A DNA stretch of 64,000 bases from assembly GCA_031180665.1 (NCBI GenBank), contig JAPSLP010000022.1, positions 26,743 to 90,742 on the forward strand, read 5' to 3'. Positions 8,521 to 17,344 of the stretch are shown here, piece after piece. Each line of letters starts with the position of its first letter. Position 1 is the first letter of the stretch. Origin of the DNA: Cupriavidus sp. (lineage in GTDB: Bacteria; Pseudomonadota; Gammaproteobacteria; Burkholderiales; Burkholderiaceae). A program made the translations under genes and the position numbers. Below the pieces are notes generated by a model. The model searched no databases, was not told the DNA's origin, and saw only the letters and a list, made by a program, of their open reading frames with translations.

Positions 8521-9711
8521 CTAGCCGGCGGTCGGGCGAACCGACGCCTGCTTCACCGGATAGCGCGCCACCAGCGCATAGCTGGCCCAGCTGAGGACCG
8601 TCATCGTCAAGGCGACGGCGCCTAGCTGGCCGGTCGGCAGAAACGGCGCCGTTGCCTGCGTCGCGACGGCACCGGCTGCCAGCAGGGCCAGCACCATGAC
8701 GGCGGAGGCACGGCCGAGCTGGGCCTGGGGTACGGCCAGCGCCTCGCTGAATGCGGTCGGGCCACGCACGCCCAGCACCGCGCAAAAGGCGGCCCAGAAG
8801 GCCAGCACCCACGGGAACGACAGGCTTTCGCTCCACCACGCGATACACAGCACGGTGCACAGCAGCCCGTGCAGCAGCGCGCCCAGCTGGATCGCATGGC
8901 GCGGGCCCAGCCGGTTGCTGATCCTGCCCGCTTGGCTGGCGGCCACGATGAAGCCCGCCACGCCGCACACCTGCGCCAGCGCAAAACCGCTCTGGCCCGT
9001 GCCGGCGATCGCGGGAAGCACCTGCGGCGCGCTGGCGACGAAGGCGATCAACGCGCCGAACGACAGTGAATGGGCCAGCGCCAGTCCGACGAAATGCCAA
9101 TTGCGCAGCAGCGCGCGATAGCCGACCCGTCCGGTCTTCTCCTCGGTCGCCGGCAACGCCACGGGCGTGGCCCGCAGCGCGAACGGCGCGGACACCACCG
9201 CGACGATCCCGATGATGGCGAAGGTCGTACGCCAATCGGCGATCAGCAGCAGCGCGGTCCCGAGCACCGGCCCGGCAGCGGGCACGATCGCCTCGATCAT
9301 CGCGATCGCCGCGATGCCGCGCACGCCGTCCTGCTCGGGCAGCGTCGCCCGCACGACGGTCGGCACCACCACCGTCGCGGCGCCGGCCGCGATGCCCTGT
9401 AGCAGGCGAAGGCCGAGCAGCATCGGCAGATCGGGCGCCAACGCACAACCGAAGCTGGTCAGGATCAGCACCAGCAGGCCTGTCCGCACGCAGCGCTTCG
9501 GGCCGATCCGGTGCAGCATCTCGCCCCAGACCAGTTGCGAAGCGGCCAGGCCGAGCAGGAAGATCGCGATGGTCAGCTGCCCTTGCGTCACCGTGATGCC
9601 GAGGTCCACCTGCATCGTCGGCACGGCGGGCAGGTATAGATCCATGGTCAGCATGCTGGCCGCCGTGATGGTGGCCAGCGGCAGAATGGTACGAATCGAT
9701 CCGTTGGACAA
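8521..9711 (-). CDS. Bcr/CflA family MFS drug exporter
   Basis: Inner-membrane proton antiporter of 396 residues with about 12 hydrophobic segments. The Bcr/CflA signature is clear: MDLYLPAVPTM at the first membrane segment, GQLTIAIFLLGLAASQLVWG, and RLLQGIAAGAATVVVPTVVR. I take a TTG start at 9711 because GGAG lies 6 bases upstream of it and the next ATG would cut the first membrane helix. The gene follows the EamA exporter by 29 bp and is probably co-transcribed. Exports small hydrophobic drugs or metabolites; substrate unknown. Confidence 0.88.
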   Translation of the reverse strand: MSNGSIRTILPLATITAASMLTMDLYLPAVPTMQVDLGITVTQGQLTIAIFLLGLAASQLVWGEMLHRIGPKRCVRTGLLVLILTSFGCALAPDLPMLLGLRLLQGIAAGAATVVVPTVVRATLPEQDGVRGIAAIAMIEAIVPAAGPVLGTALLLIADWRTTFAIIGIVAVVSAPFALRATPVALPATEEKTGRVGYRALLRNWHFVGLALAHSLSFGALIAFVASAPQVLPAIAGTGQSGFALAQVCGVAGFIVAASQAGRISNRLGPRHAIQLGALLHGLLCTVLCIAWWSESLSFPWVLAFWAAFCAVLGVRGPTAFSEALAVPQAQLGRASAVMVLALLAAGAVATQATAPFLPTGQLGAVALTMTVLSWASYALVARYPVKQASVRPTAG

Positions 9712-9740
9712 GCCGTTCTCCGTGCGAATGGATGGGGTGG

Positions 9741-10637
9741 CTACGCTGATCGGCGCATCACCAGATACAACCCTGCCGCAGCGATCGCCATGCCGGGCCA
9801 GGCGGCCAGCGGGATGGTTTCGCCGAGCACGGCCCAGGCGATCAGCGCGGTCATGGGTGGCACAAGAAAGAACAACGCCGAGACGCGGGAGGCCTCGCCG
9901 TGGCGAACCATCGCCAACAGCAGTGTCATCGCGACGATCGAATTGGCGAGCACCAGATAGGCCAGCGAGCCGAACAGCGCCGGGGTCCATTGCACCTGCA
10001 TCGGCTCCAGCCACCACGCCAGCGGCGCGGTCACGGCGAGGGCAACGGTGTACTGCACCAGATTGGCGGTCAGCGGATGGGTGTCCCGGCCGAAGCGCTT
10101 TTCCCACAGCGTGCCGGCGGTCATCACCAGCAAGGCCAGCAAGGCGAACACCAGCGCCAGCCGCGACGACAGATCGATCGACGAGGTGGCGAGAATCACC
10201 ATCGCGGCGCCGCTGGCGCCAAGCAGCAGGCCGATCCAGCGGACCCGGCCGACGCGTTCGCCGGCAATGGCGGGCGCCAGCAGGCCGACAAGGATTGGCT
10301 GCTGCGAGGTAATCAAGGCCACCGTGCCCGATGACAGCCCGTATTTCAGGCTCAGATAGGTGAACGAGAAATAGCCGGCCTGCATCAGCAGGCCGACCAT
10401 CGCCAGATGCCCCCATGCCGCAAGCGTCGGCGGCAAGGTCGGCCGCACCCACAGCCACGGCAGGATCAGCAGTGCCACCACGCAGGCGTAGCGCAGCGCC
10501 AGAAAGGTCAGGGGATCGGCGTAGGCCAGACCCAGCTTCAGGAAGACGAAGCCGCTGGACCACAGCAGCAGGAACAGCGCGGGCGCGGTCTTGAGCCATG
10601 CGGGGGCGGCGCTTGCCGAGCTGATGCGCTGGGTCAT
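9741..10637 (-). CDS. EamA/DMT superfamily transporter
   Basis: A 298-residue inner-membrane protein with two EamA repeats (residues about 15-145 and 160-292) and ten predicted helices. Typical motifs are LLLWSSGFVFLKLGL in the first helix and LFFLVPPMTALIAWAVLGE near the end of repeat two. Members export amino acids or metabolites. First gene of a two-gene unit with the Bcr/CflA exporter, and divergent from the MATE exporter, so three efflux genes of different families surround one intergenic region. Confidence 0.88.
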   Translation of the reverse strand: MTQRISSASAAPAWLKTAPALFLLLWSSGFVFLKLGLAYADPLTFLALRYACVVALLILPWLWVRPTLPPTLAAWGHLAMVGLLMQAGYFSFTYLSLKYGLSSGTVALITSQQPILVGLLAPAIAGERVGRVRWIGLLLGASGAAMVILATSSIDLSSRLALVFALLALLVMTAGTLWEKRFGRDTHPLTANLVQYTVALAVTAPLAWWLEPMQVQWTPALFGSLAYLVLANSIVAMTLLLAMVRHGEASRVSALFFLVPPMTALIAWAVLGETIPLAAWPGMAIAAAGLYLVMRRSA

Positions 10638-10711
10638 GGGAGAGCGGGATGTCGGTGAGGGTCGGCCAATGTCGGTCTCTTGCCGACTACGGTTTCGGTC
10701 AAGCGGGAATA

Positions 10712-10763
10712 CTATACGAACTCGCTATACCAACTCGCTATACGAACTCGCTATACGAACTCG
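10712..10763. repeat. Four tandem copies of a 13-bp repeat CTATACGAACTCG
   Basis: Units at 10712, 10725, 10738 and 10751; copy two has C for G at position 7 (CTATACCAACTCG), the others are identical. The array lies between the EamA and MATE starts and ends 37 bp before the MATE ATG. Each unit includes TATACG, close to a -10 hexamer. It could be an operator array or a variable-number repeat that tunes expression. Confidence 0.85.
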
Positions 10764-10800
10764 CTCAGCGTTCCGTCCCCTTCGGCTACCACCAACAACA

Positions 10801-12267
10801 ATGAAGCCCGACGCCCGACTCGTTACCGGCCCGATCGGCCGCACCCTGCTGCTGTTCTCGCTGCCCGTGCTCGGCAGCAACATCCTGCAATCGCTCAATG
10901 CCTCGATCAATTCGATCTGGGTGGGCCACTATCTCGGCGAGGCAGCGCTGACGGCGACGTCGAACGCCAATATCGTGCTGTTCTTCCTGCTCGGCGTGGT
11001 GTTCGGCATCAGCATGGCCAACACCATCATGATCGGGCAGGCGGTCGGCGCGCGCGATCTCGACGAGGCCCGGCGCGTGGTCGGCACCAGCACCACGTTC
11101 TTCGTGCTGCTGTCGGTCATCGCCGCGGCGCTGGGCTACCTGTTCACGCCGGACATCCTCAGCGCGATGGGAACACCGGCGGACGCGCGGCCACTGGCGA
11201 TCCGTTATCTGCGGATCATCTTCCTCGCGCTGCCCTTCATGTACTTCTACAACTTCGTGATGATGACCCTGCGCGGCGCCGGGGACTCGCGCACGCCGTT
11301 CTACTTCATGCTGCTGTCGGTGGTGCTCGACGTTGCGCTCAATCCGCTGCTGATCTTCGGCCTCGGTCCGATCCCGCGCATGGACATCGCCGGATCCGCG
11401 CTGGCGACGCTGATCGCGCAGCTGGTCAGCCTGGCCGCGATGATGTGGTTGCTCTATCGCCGCAAGCATTTCCTGACGCTGCATCGCGATCAGTTGCGCT
11501 ACCTGCGGCCCGACCTCGGCATCCTGCGCTCGCTGGTGGCCAAGGGACTGCCGATGGGCCTGCAGATGGTGGTGATCTCGTCGTCCGCGATCGTGATGAT
11601 GGCGCTGGTCAACCAGTACGGCTCGCAGACCGCGGCCGCGTATGGCGTGGCCTCGCAACTGTGGACCTACGTCCAGATGCCGGCGCTGGCCGTGGGCGCC
11701 AGCGTCTCCTCCATGGTCGCGCAAAACGTGGGCGCCGGCCGGTGGGACCGCGTTGCGCGCATCACCGGCATGGGACTGGCGTTCAATCTGGCGATGACGG
11801 GAGCGCTGGTCGGGCTGGTCTATCTGTTCAACCGCCATTCGCTGGGCCTGTTCCTGCCGGACGACGGCGGCGCGATCGAGACCGCCCAGCATATCAACGC
11901 CATCGTGCTGTGGTCGTTCATCCTGTTCGGCTTCACCATCGTGCTGTTCGGCACCGTCCGCGCGACGGGCGCGGTGATGGCGCCGCTGGCGGTGCTGTTC
12001 GTCTCGATGTGGGTGGTGCGCCTGCCGTTCGCCTGGTGGCTCGGCCGCACGATGGGCGCGGACGCGGTGTGGTGGAGCTTCCCGCTCGGCTCGGTGGTGT
12101 CGATCACGCTGGCGGCCGCGTACTACCGCTTCGGCAACTGGCGCGCCAGCCAGATACTCCCAGCCGCGCCATCCGCCTGTGAAGTCGTCGGCCAGGCGCC
12201 GGACACCAGCATGGGGACGCCGGCGGAGGATGCGTTGAAGCCGGCTGGGCGGGCGGAAACGGTGTGA
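10801..12267 (+). CDS. MATE family multidrug/metabolite exporter
   Basis: A 488-residue inner-membrane exporter with 12 predicted helices in two MatE halves (about 15-175 and 245-405). The pattern ILQSLNASINSIWVGHYLGEAALTA matches the first half, and residues around LRGAGDSRTPFYFM and FNRHSLGLFLPDD are also typical. The C-terminal 40 residues are a polar tail. The start is the first ATG after the tandem repeats; upstream in-frame codons translate the repeat itself and are unlikely to be real. No clear Shine-Dalgarno is seen. MATE proteins use a sodium or proton gradient. Confidence 0.9.
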   Translation: MKPDARLVTGPIGRTLLLFSLPVLGSNILQSLNASINSIWVGHYLGEAALTATSNANIVLFFLLGVVFGISMANTIMIGQAVGARDLDEARRVVGTSTTFFVLLSVIAAALGYLFTPDILSAMGTPADARPLAIRYLRIIFLALPFMYFYNFVMMTLRGAGDSRTPFYFMLLSVVLDVALNPLLIFGLGPIPRMDIAGSALATLIAQLVSLAAMMWLLYRRKHFLTLHRDQLRYLRPDLGILRSLVAKGLPMGLQMVVISSSAIVMMALVNQYGSQTAAAYGVASQLWTYVQMPALAVGASVSSMVAQNVGAGRWDRVARITGMGLAFNLAMTGALVGLVYLFNRHSLGLFLPDDGGAIETAQHINAIVLWSFILFGFTIVLFGTVRATGAVMAPLAVLFVSMWVVRLPFAWWLGRTMGADAVWWSFPLGSVVSITLAAAYYRFGNWRASQILPAAPSACEVVGQAPDTSMGTPAEDALKPAGRAETV

Positions 12268-12303
12268 GCGCTCTGCCCGCCATCGGTCAATGCCAATGCG
12301 CGG

Positions 12304-12684
12304 CTATCGGAAGAACTCGCCCCGCATCAGGAACGTATAGTCGGCCTCGACCGCCATCAGCCAGACCAGCACCAGTAGGCACAGCGGCGGCAGCAGGATC
12401 GCGTAGACCAGCGCCAGCCGCTCCCATGCCATATGCATGAACACGGCGACGATCAGGCCGGCCTTGGCGACCATGAAGATCAAAATCAGCGTCCAGCGCA
12501 GGGCGCCCTGCAGATGGAAGTAGTCGACCGCGTACGACATGGCCGACAGCACGAACAGCAGGCCCCAGATTTTCAGATAAAGGCCGATCGGATGGGCCTG
12601 GCCGGTGGCGCCGTGCGCCTGGTCGGCGGCCGGCGCACCACCGTGCGCAGGCATCGGCGAATCGTGCAGGATGGGCTCGGACAT
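12304..12684 (-). CDS. Cytochrome c oxidase subunit IV family protein
   Basis: A 126-residue protein with a His/Ala-rich N-terminal tail and three membrane segments, the last two being TLILIFMVAKAGLIVAVFMHM and LVYAILLPPLCLLVLVWLM. This matches the CyoD/COX4-type small subunit that stabilises haem-copper oxidases. It is last in the five-gene oxidase operon, 10 bp after subunit III. The GTGAGGT ribosome site lies about 9 bases before the ATG. Confidence 0.85.
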   Translation of the reverse strand: MSEPILHDSPMPAHGGAPAADQAHGATGQAHPIGLYLKIWGLLFVLSAMSYAVDYFHLQGALRWTLILIFMVAKAGLIVAVFMHMAWERLALVYAILLPPLCLLVLVWLMAVEADYTFLMRGEFFR

Positions 12685-12694
12685 GGCAGGGACC

Positions 12695-13420
12695 TCACCA
12701 CAGGTAGAAAAACGCGAAGATGAACACCCAGACCAGATCGACGAAGTGCCAGTACAGCCCCGCGATCTCGACGATCTGGTAGTTGCCGGTGCGCTCGTAG
12801 CGGCCGCGCAGCACACGCGTGGCGACCACCAGCAGATAGATGACGCCGCACGACACGTGCAGGCCGTGGAAGCCGGTGATCATGAAGAACGACGAACCGA
12901 ACTGCGCCGCGCCCATCGGATTGCCCCAGGGGCGCACGCCCTCCTCGATCAGCTTGGTCCATTCGAACGCCTGCATGCCGACGAAGGTGGCGCCGAGCGC
13001 AGCGGTGCCGAACATCAGCATCGCGCAGCGCGCGCGATCGCGCCGATAGGCGAAGTTGACGGCCATCGCCATGGTGCCGCTGCTGGTGATCAGCACGAAG
13101 GTCATGATCGCGATCAGGATCAGCGGAATCGATTCGCCGCCGATCGTCAGCGCGAACACCTCGCTCGGATTGGGCCACGGCACCGTGGTGGTCATCCGCA
13201 CCGTCATGTAGCTGATCAGGAAGCAGCTGAAGACGAAGGTGTCGGACAACAGGAAGATCCACATCATGGCCTTGCCCCACGACACCTGGAAGGCATGCCG
13301 GTCCGAACCCCAGTCGGCCAGCATGCCGCGCCAGCCGCCGTGCACGGACGCCGCGGTATGCGCCGCAGTCTGTGCCGCGGAATCCGCCACGCGTTCGCCG
13401 GGATGCAGTTGGGTCGCCAT
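12695..13420 (-). CDS. ctaE: Cytochrome c oxidase subunit III
   Basis: A 241-residue subunit III of a haem-copper oxidase, with a soluble N-terminal 45 residues and five predicted helices. Family signatures are FLLSDTFVFSCFLISY, GMQAFEWTKLI, MITGFHGLHVSCGVIY and the terminal IAGLYWHFVDLVWVFIF with its invariant His and Asp. It has no metal centre; it stabilises subunit I and oxygen entry. It is preceded by a second, divergent subunit III-like gene in the same operon, which is unusual. Confidence 0.93.
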   Translation of the reverse strand: MATQLHPGERVADSAAQTAAHTAASVHGGWRGMLADWGSDRHAFQVSWGKAMMWIFLLSDTFVFSCFLISYMTVRMTTTVPWPNPSEVFALTIGGESIPLILIAIMTFVLITSSGTMAMAVNFAYRRDRARCAMLMFGTAALGATFVGMQAFEWTKLIEEGVRPWGNPMGAAQFGSSFFMITGFHGLHVSCGVIYLLVVATRVLRGRYERTGNYQIVEIAGLYWHFVDLVWVFIFAFFYLW

Positions 13421-13457
13421 ATCGCCTCCTTCGCTTGCCTGTCCACGTACTACGCGA

Positions 13458-14111
13458 TCAGGCGGTGCCGCAGATGTAGCGCACGATTTCCGGGGTCAGC
13501 CAGCCGAGCGCGGCCAGCAGGACCAGCCATACCGCCAGCATGAAGTGCCAGTAGCGCGCCAGCAGCCGCACGCGCAGCGCGGCGCCAGCCCGCGCGCCGG
13601 CGCGAAGGCCCTGCCACGCGGCCAGCCACGCCACCAGACCGCCGACCATATGCAGGCCATGCATCCCGGTCAGCATGTAAAAGAAGCTGCCTGCCGGATT
13701 GTTGGCCGGCAGGATGTCGGCGGCGCCCAGCGCCTGCCATGCCCACAACTGGCTGGCGACGAAACCGAGCGCGCCGATCCCGCCCAGCATCAGCGTGCGC
13801 CGCGCGTTCGACTGTTCGCCTGCCTGCGCCGCACGGGCCGCCCGCCACATCGCCACGCTGCCGAGGACGAGCAGTGCCGTGGACAGCCACACCTGCCATG
13901 GCAGCGCGATCGGATGCCAGTCGGCCGAGTCCATGCGCAGGCCGAACGCGACGACGAACAACGAGAACAGCGAGGTGACCACGCCCATGAAGACCCACAG
14001 CGCGACGCTGGCGGGCGTCGACCCGGAAGCGTGCTGGCGCATCGCGTCGCCGCCGCGCGGGGCGGGTCCATCGTCGCCGCGCGCGACGCGGTACAGTGCT
14101 CCGGTATTCAT
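13458..14111 (-). CDS. Second subunit III-type oxidase protein
   Basis: A 217-residue protein with about five membrane segments and the subunit III pattern FYMLTGMHGLHMVGGLVAW and ARYWHFMLAVWLVLLAALG. It is shorter and more divergent than the neighbouring subunit III. In particular, the final helix has HFMLAVW where the neighbour has HFVDLVW, so the conserved Asp is missing. Its ATG overlaps the subunit I stop codon (ATGA), indicating translational coupling. Tandem subunit III genes occur in some caa3-type operons, where the two may form a split, longer subunit; I cannot tell whether both are present in one complex. Confidence 0.85.
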   Translation of the reverse strand: MNTGALYRVARGDDGPAPRGGDAMRQHASGSTPASVALWVFMGVVTSLFSLFVVAFGLRMDSADWHPIALPWQVWLSTALLVLGSVAMWRAARAAQAGEQSNARRTLMLGGIGALGFVASQLWAWQALGAADILPANNPAGSFFYMLTGMHGLHMVGGLVAWLAAWQGLRAGARAGAALRVRLLARYWHFMLAVWLVLLAALGWLTPEIVRYICGTA

Positions 14112-15865
14112 GCGACGGCTCCCTGGCTAGCATGCGGTTCGGGTTCGGCGCCGCCGGCTTCGGGCGGCGCGTTCTGCGCGATGAAGTCCTCGCGCGCGCC
14201 AGGCACGCTATAGGCATAGGCCCAGCGATACACCACCGGCAGATGCGGGCCCCAGTTGCCGTGCTCCGGCGGCGTATGGGGCGTCTGCCATTCGAGCGAG
14301 GCGGCGCGCCACGGATTGGCGCCGGCCGGCTCGCCGCGGCGTGCGCTCCAGATCAGGTTGGCGACGAACAGCAATTGCGCGGCCGCGACGACGAAGGCCG
14401 CCACCGAGATATAGGCGTTCAGCACATGCGCCGATTCCGGGATGAAGGCGTAGTTCTCGAAGGCGTAATAGCGGCGCGGCATGCCCAGGATGCCGAGGTA
14501 ATGCATCGGGAAGAAGATCGCGTAGGTGCCGACGAAGGTGACCCAGAAATGCACGCGGCCCAGCGTGTCGTTCAGCATTCGCCCGGTGACCTTCGGATAC
14601 CAGTGATAGAGCCCCCCGAACACCACCAGGATCGGCGACACGCCCATCACCATGTGGAAGTGCGCGACCACGAAGTAGGTGTTGGACAGCGGGATATCGA
14701 CGCTGACGTTGCCCAGGAACAGCCCCGTCAGTCCGCCGATCAGGAAGGTGCTGATGAAACCGATTGCGAACAGCATCGGCACCGAGAAGTGGATGTCGCC
14801 GCGCCACAGTGTCAGCACCCAGTTGTAGACCTTGATCGCGGTCGGAATCGCGATGATCAGCGTGGTGGTGGCAAAGAAGAAGCCGAAGTACGGGTTCATG
14901 CCGCTGACGAACATATGGTGGGCCCACACCACCACCGACAGCACGCCGATCGCCAGGATGGCCCACACCATGGTGCGATAGCCGAAGATGCTCTTGCGCG
15001 CATGCACGCTGATCAGGTCGGACACGATGCCGAACGCCGGCAGCGCGACGATATAGACCTCGGGATGGCCGAAGAACCAGAACAGGTGCTGGAACAGCAG
15101 CGGACTGCCGCCCTTGTAGTCCAGCTGCTGCCCCATCGACACCATCGACGGCATGAAGAAGCTGGTGCCGATGGTCTTGTCGAGCAGCATCATCACGCCG
15201 GAGACGAACAGCGCGGGGAATGCCAGCAGCGCGAGGATCGTCGCCATGAAGATGCCCCAGACGGCAAGCGGCATCCGCATCAACGTCATGCCCTCGGTGC
15301 GGGCCTGCAGCACCGTGGTCACGTAGTTCAGGCCGCCCATGGTCGCGGCGACGATGAAGATCAGCAGCGACACCAGCATCAGGATGATGCCCCAGTCGTG
15401 GCCGGGCGTGCCGGGCAGGATCGCTTGCGGCGGATACAGCGTCCAGCCGGCGCCGGTCGGTCCACCCGGCACGAAGAAGCTGGCCAGCAGCACGATCACC
15501 GACAGCAGGTAGACCCAGAAGCTCAGCATGTTGAGGAAGGGGAATACCATGTCGCGCGCGCCGACCATCAGCGGGATCAGGTAGTTGCCGAACCCGCCGA
15601 GAAACAGCGCGGTCAGCAGATAGATCACCATGATCATGCCGTGCATGGTCACGTACTGGTAGTAGGCGTTCGGGTCGATGAAGTCGAACCGGCCCGGAAA
15701 GCCCAGCTGCATCCGCATCAGGTTCGACAGCACGACGCCGACCAGTCCGACCACGATGGCGACGATGGTGTACTGCACCGCAATCACCTTGTGGTCCTGG
15801 CTCCAGACATAACGCGTCCAGAAGCTGGTGGGCCCGTGGTGGACGGCATCGTCGGCGTAGGCCAT
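14108..15865 (-). CDS. ctaD: Cytochrome c oxidase subunit I
   Basis: Catalytic subunit of an aa3/caa3-type oxidase, 585 residues and about 12 helices, reducing oxygen to water and pumping protons. The low-spin haem ligand region MHGMIMVIYLL is present. The active-site motif FFGHPEVYIVALPAFG supplies the CuB His, the D-channel Glu and the His-Tyr cross-link. The VWAHHMFVSG CuB histidines and the AHFHMVMG haem ligands are also there, so it is a type A1 enzyme. The start at MAYADDAV has AGGAGA 7 bases upstream. It lies 111 bp after subunit II. No assembly genes (ctaG, ctaA, ctaB) occur here, so the main oxidase locus elsewhere must provide them. Confidence 0.96.
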   Translation of the reverse strand: MAYADDAVHHGPTSFWTRYVWSQDHKVIAVQYTIVAIVVGLVGVVLSNLMRMQLGFPGRFDFIDPNAYYQYVTMHGMIMVIYLLTALFLGGFGNYLIPLMVGARDMVFPFLNMLSFWVYLLSVIVLLASFFVPGGPTGAGWTLYPPQAILPGTPGHDWGIILMLVSLLIFIVAATMGGLNYVTTVLQARTEGMTLMRMPLAVWGIFMATILALLAFPALFVSGVMMLLDKTIGTSFFMPSMVSMGQQLDYKGGSPLLFQHLFWFFGHPEVYIVALPAFGIVSDLISVHARKSIFGYRTMVWAILAIGVLSVVVWAHHMFVSGMNPYFGFFFATTTLIIAIPTAIKVYNWVLTLWRGDIHFSVPMLFAIGFISTFLIGGLTGLFLGNVSVDIPLSNTYFVVAHFHMVMGVSPILVVFGGLYHWYPKVTGRMLNDTLGRVHFWVTFVGTYAIFFPMHYLGILGMPRRYYAFENYAFIPESAHVLNAYISVAAFVVAAAQLLFVANLIWSARRGEPAGANPWRAASLEWQTPHTPPEHGNWGPHLPVVYRWAYAYSVPGAREDFIAQNAPPEAGGAEPEPHASQGAVA

Positions 15866-15976
15866 GGCGATCTCTCCTGCGGTCAGTGACCTGTCGTGGC
15901 GCGCCACATCCGGCTCCGGATGCGGCGCTGCTCTCTTTACTCGTCGCGCTGGGGTTGCGCAGCGCCAGCGTTGCGC

Positions 15977-17149
15977 CTATTTGCCCGCCGCCTCGCGGGG
16001 CGGCCCGGCGGTGGCCCGGATATAGGCGATCAGCGCGTTGACTTCGTCGTCGCTCAGCGGCATTTTCGGCATGATCGGCGCGAAGCCCTTGACCACGCGC
16101 TGCTGCGGCTCGCGGATCTCGGTGCGCAGATAGTCGTCGTCGACCTTGGCGCTGCTGCCGTCGGCGAACGTCGACGTATGCCCGTACAGGCCCTTCCAGG
16201 TCGGCCCGACGCTGGGCGAACCGTCCACGCTGTGGCAGGCGACGCAGCCCTTGCTCTGCGCCAGCGCCTTGCCCTGTTCGGCGAGATCGGTGGCGGCCGG
16301 ACCGGGGCCGCGCGTGCCGCTCGGCTGGGCCGGTACCGTGGCCGCCGCGGCGGGCTGCCCCGCGCGCATCGCGACGAAGGTCTGCTGCTTCTGCAGCCAG
16401 GCGGTGAAGGCGGCCGGCTCGTCCACCACCACCTTGCCGCGCATGTTGTGATGGCCGACACCGCACAGCTGCGCGCACAGCACGTCGAAGGTGCCGGCGC
16501 GCGTCGGTGTGAACCAGAACGAGGTCACCATGCCGGGCACCATGTTCATGCGGGCGCGGAATTCCGGCACATAGAAGTCGTGCAGCACGTCCTTGGAGCG
16601 CGCCAGGATCTTGACCGGCCGCCCGAGCGGCAGATGCACCTCGGGGCCGGCGACGATGATGTCGTCCTGCCCGTTCGGATCGTCGGGGTTCAGTCCGAGC
16701 GGATTGCCGGGGCCGACGAAGCGCGGATCGGTGGTGCCGAACTGCCCGCCCGCCCCGGGGAAACGGAAGCCCCACGACCACTGCTGCCCGACCACTTCGA
16801 CCAGCATCGCATCGCGCGGCGGGCGCACATAGTCCGCATAGACGAACAGGCCAGGCGCCAGCAGCGCCATGATGCCCAGCGTGGTGCCGCCGATCAGCCA
16901 GAGTTCGAGCTTGTGATTGACTGGCTGGTAGGCCGCGCGGCTGCCGTCGCGATGGCGATAGCGCCAGACCATGTAGCCGACGAAGAGGTTGATGCCGATG
17001 AAGAAGGCGCCGGTGATGACGATCGTGATGGTCAGCGTGTCGTCCATCTGTTTCCAGTTGGACGCGAGCGGCGTCGCCCACCACGGGCTCAGGAAGTGGA
17101 AGAGCACCGAAGCGACAACCATGACCACGAGTGCGATGGCGAGCGCCAT
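15977..17149 (-). CDS. ctaC: Cytochrome c oxidase subunit II fused to a cytochrome c domain
   Basis: A 390-residue fusion. Two N-terminal membrane helices (about 1-30 and 40-115) lead into a periplasmic cupredoxin domain with the CuA site: CAQLCGVGHHNM gives both Cys, His and Met ligands, and QQWSWGFRFPG is the electron-entry tryptophan segment. After an Ala/Pro-rich linker, residues about 300-385 form a cytochrome c with haem motif CVACH and a distal Met in MPKMPLS. This is the caa3 layout, able to accept electrons from soluble cytochrome c or directly from bc1. The start at MALAIALV has a strong AAGGAGG site. First gene of the oxidase operon. Confidence 0.95.
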   Translation of the reverse strand: MALAIALVVMVVASVLFHFLSPWWATPLASNWKQMDDTLTITIVITGAFFIGINLFVGYMVWRYRHRDGSRAAYQPVNHKLELWLIGGTTLGIMALLAPGLFVYADYVRPPRDAMLVEVVGQQWSWGFRFPGAGGQFGTTDPRFVGPGNPLGLNPDDPNGQDDIIVAGPEVHLPLGRPVKILARSKDVLHDFYVPEFRARMNMVPGMVTSFWFTPTRAGTFDVLCAQLCGVGHHNMRGKVVVDEPAAFTAWLQKQQTFVAMRAGQPAAAATVPAQPSGTRGPGPAATDLAEQGKALAQSKGCVACHSVDGSPSVGPTWKGLYGHTSTFADGSSAKVDDDYLRTEIREPQQRVVKGFAPIMPKMPLSDDEVNALIAYIRATAGPPREAAGK

Positions 17150-17291
17150 ATCGACCCCTCCTTCCGTGCCGCCGGCACGAGGGCTGCCCAAGTCACGCAG
17201 CTAGGATAAGACTAGTGCATCCGCTCCGCTCGATTCAAGGCGACGCCGCTTGCGGCCCGTGCCGCAACGCACAAGCGCATGGGGTGTCCAT

Positions 17292-17328
17292 AAAAAACGG
17301 CGGCCGGGGTCGAACCCGGACCGCCGTG
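17292..17328 (-). terminator. Rho-independent terminator downstream of the 17345 gene
   Basis: On the minus strand ACGGCGG, a bulged T, CCGGG, loop TTCGAC, then CCCGG and CCGCCGT, followed by six T residues. It separates the upstream membrane-protein gene from the oxidase operon, which must therefore have its own promoter within 17150-17291. Confidence 0.88.
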
Positions 17329-17344
17329 CATTCGCCGTCGCGGC

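Noticed and set aside
14208..17084. Very long open frame across the subunit I and II genes
   Set aside because: A GC-rich shadow frame: overlaps two strongly conserved oxidase genes and has low-complexity translation.
17292..17328. Sequence resembling a tRNA T-arm (CCGGGTTCGACCCCGG on the minus strand)
   Set aside because: The stem ends in six T residues and no D-arm, anticodon arm or acceptor partner lies upstream; it is a terminator.
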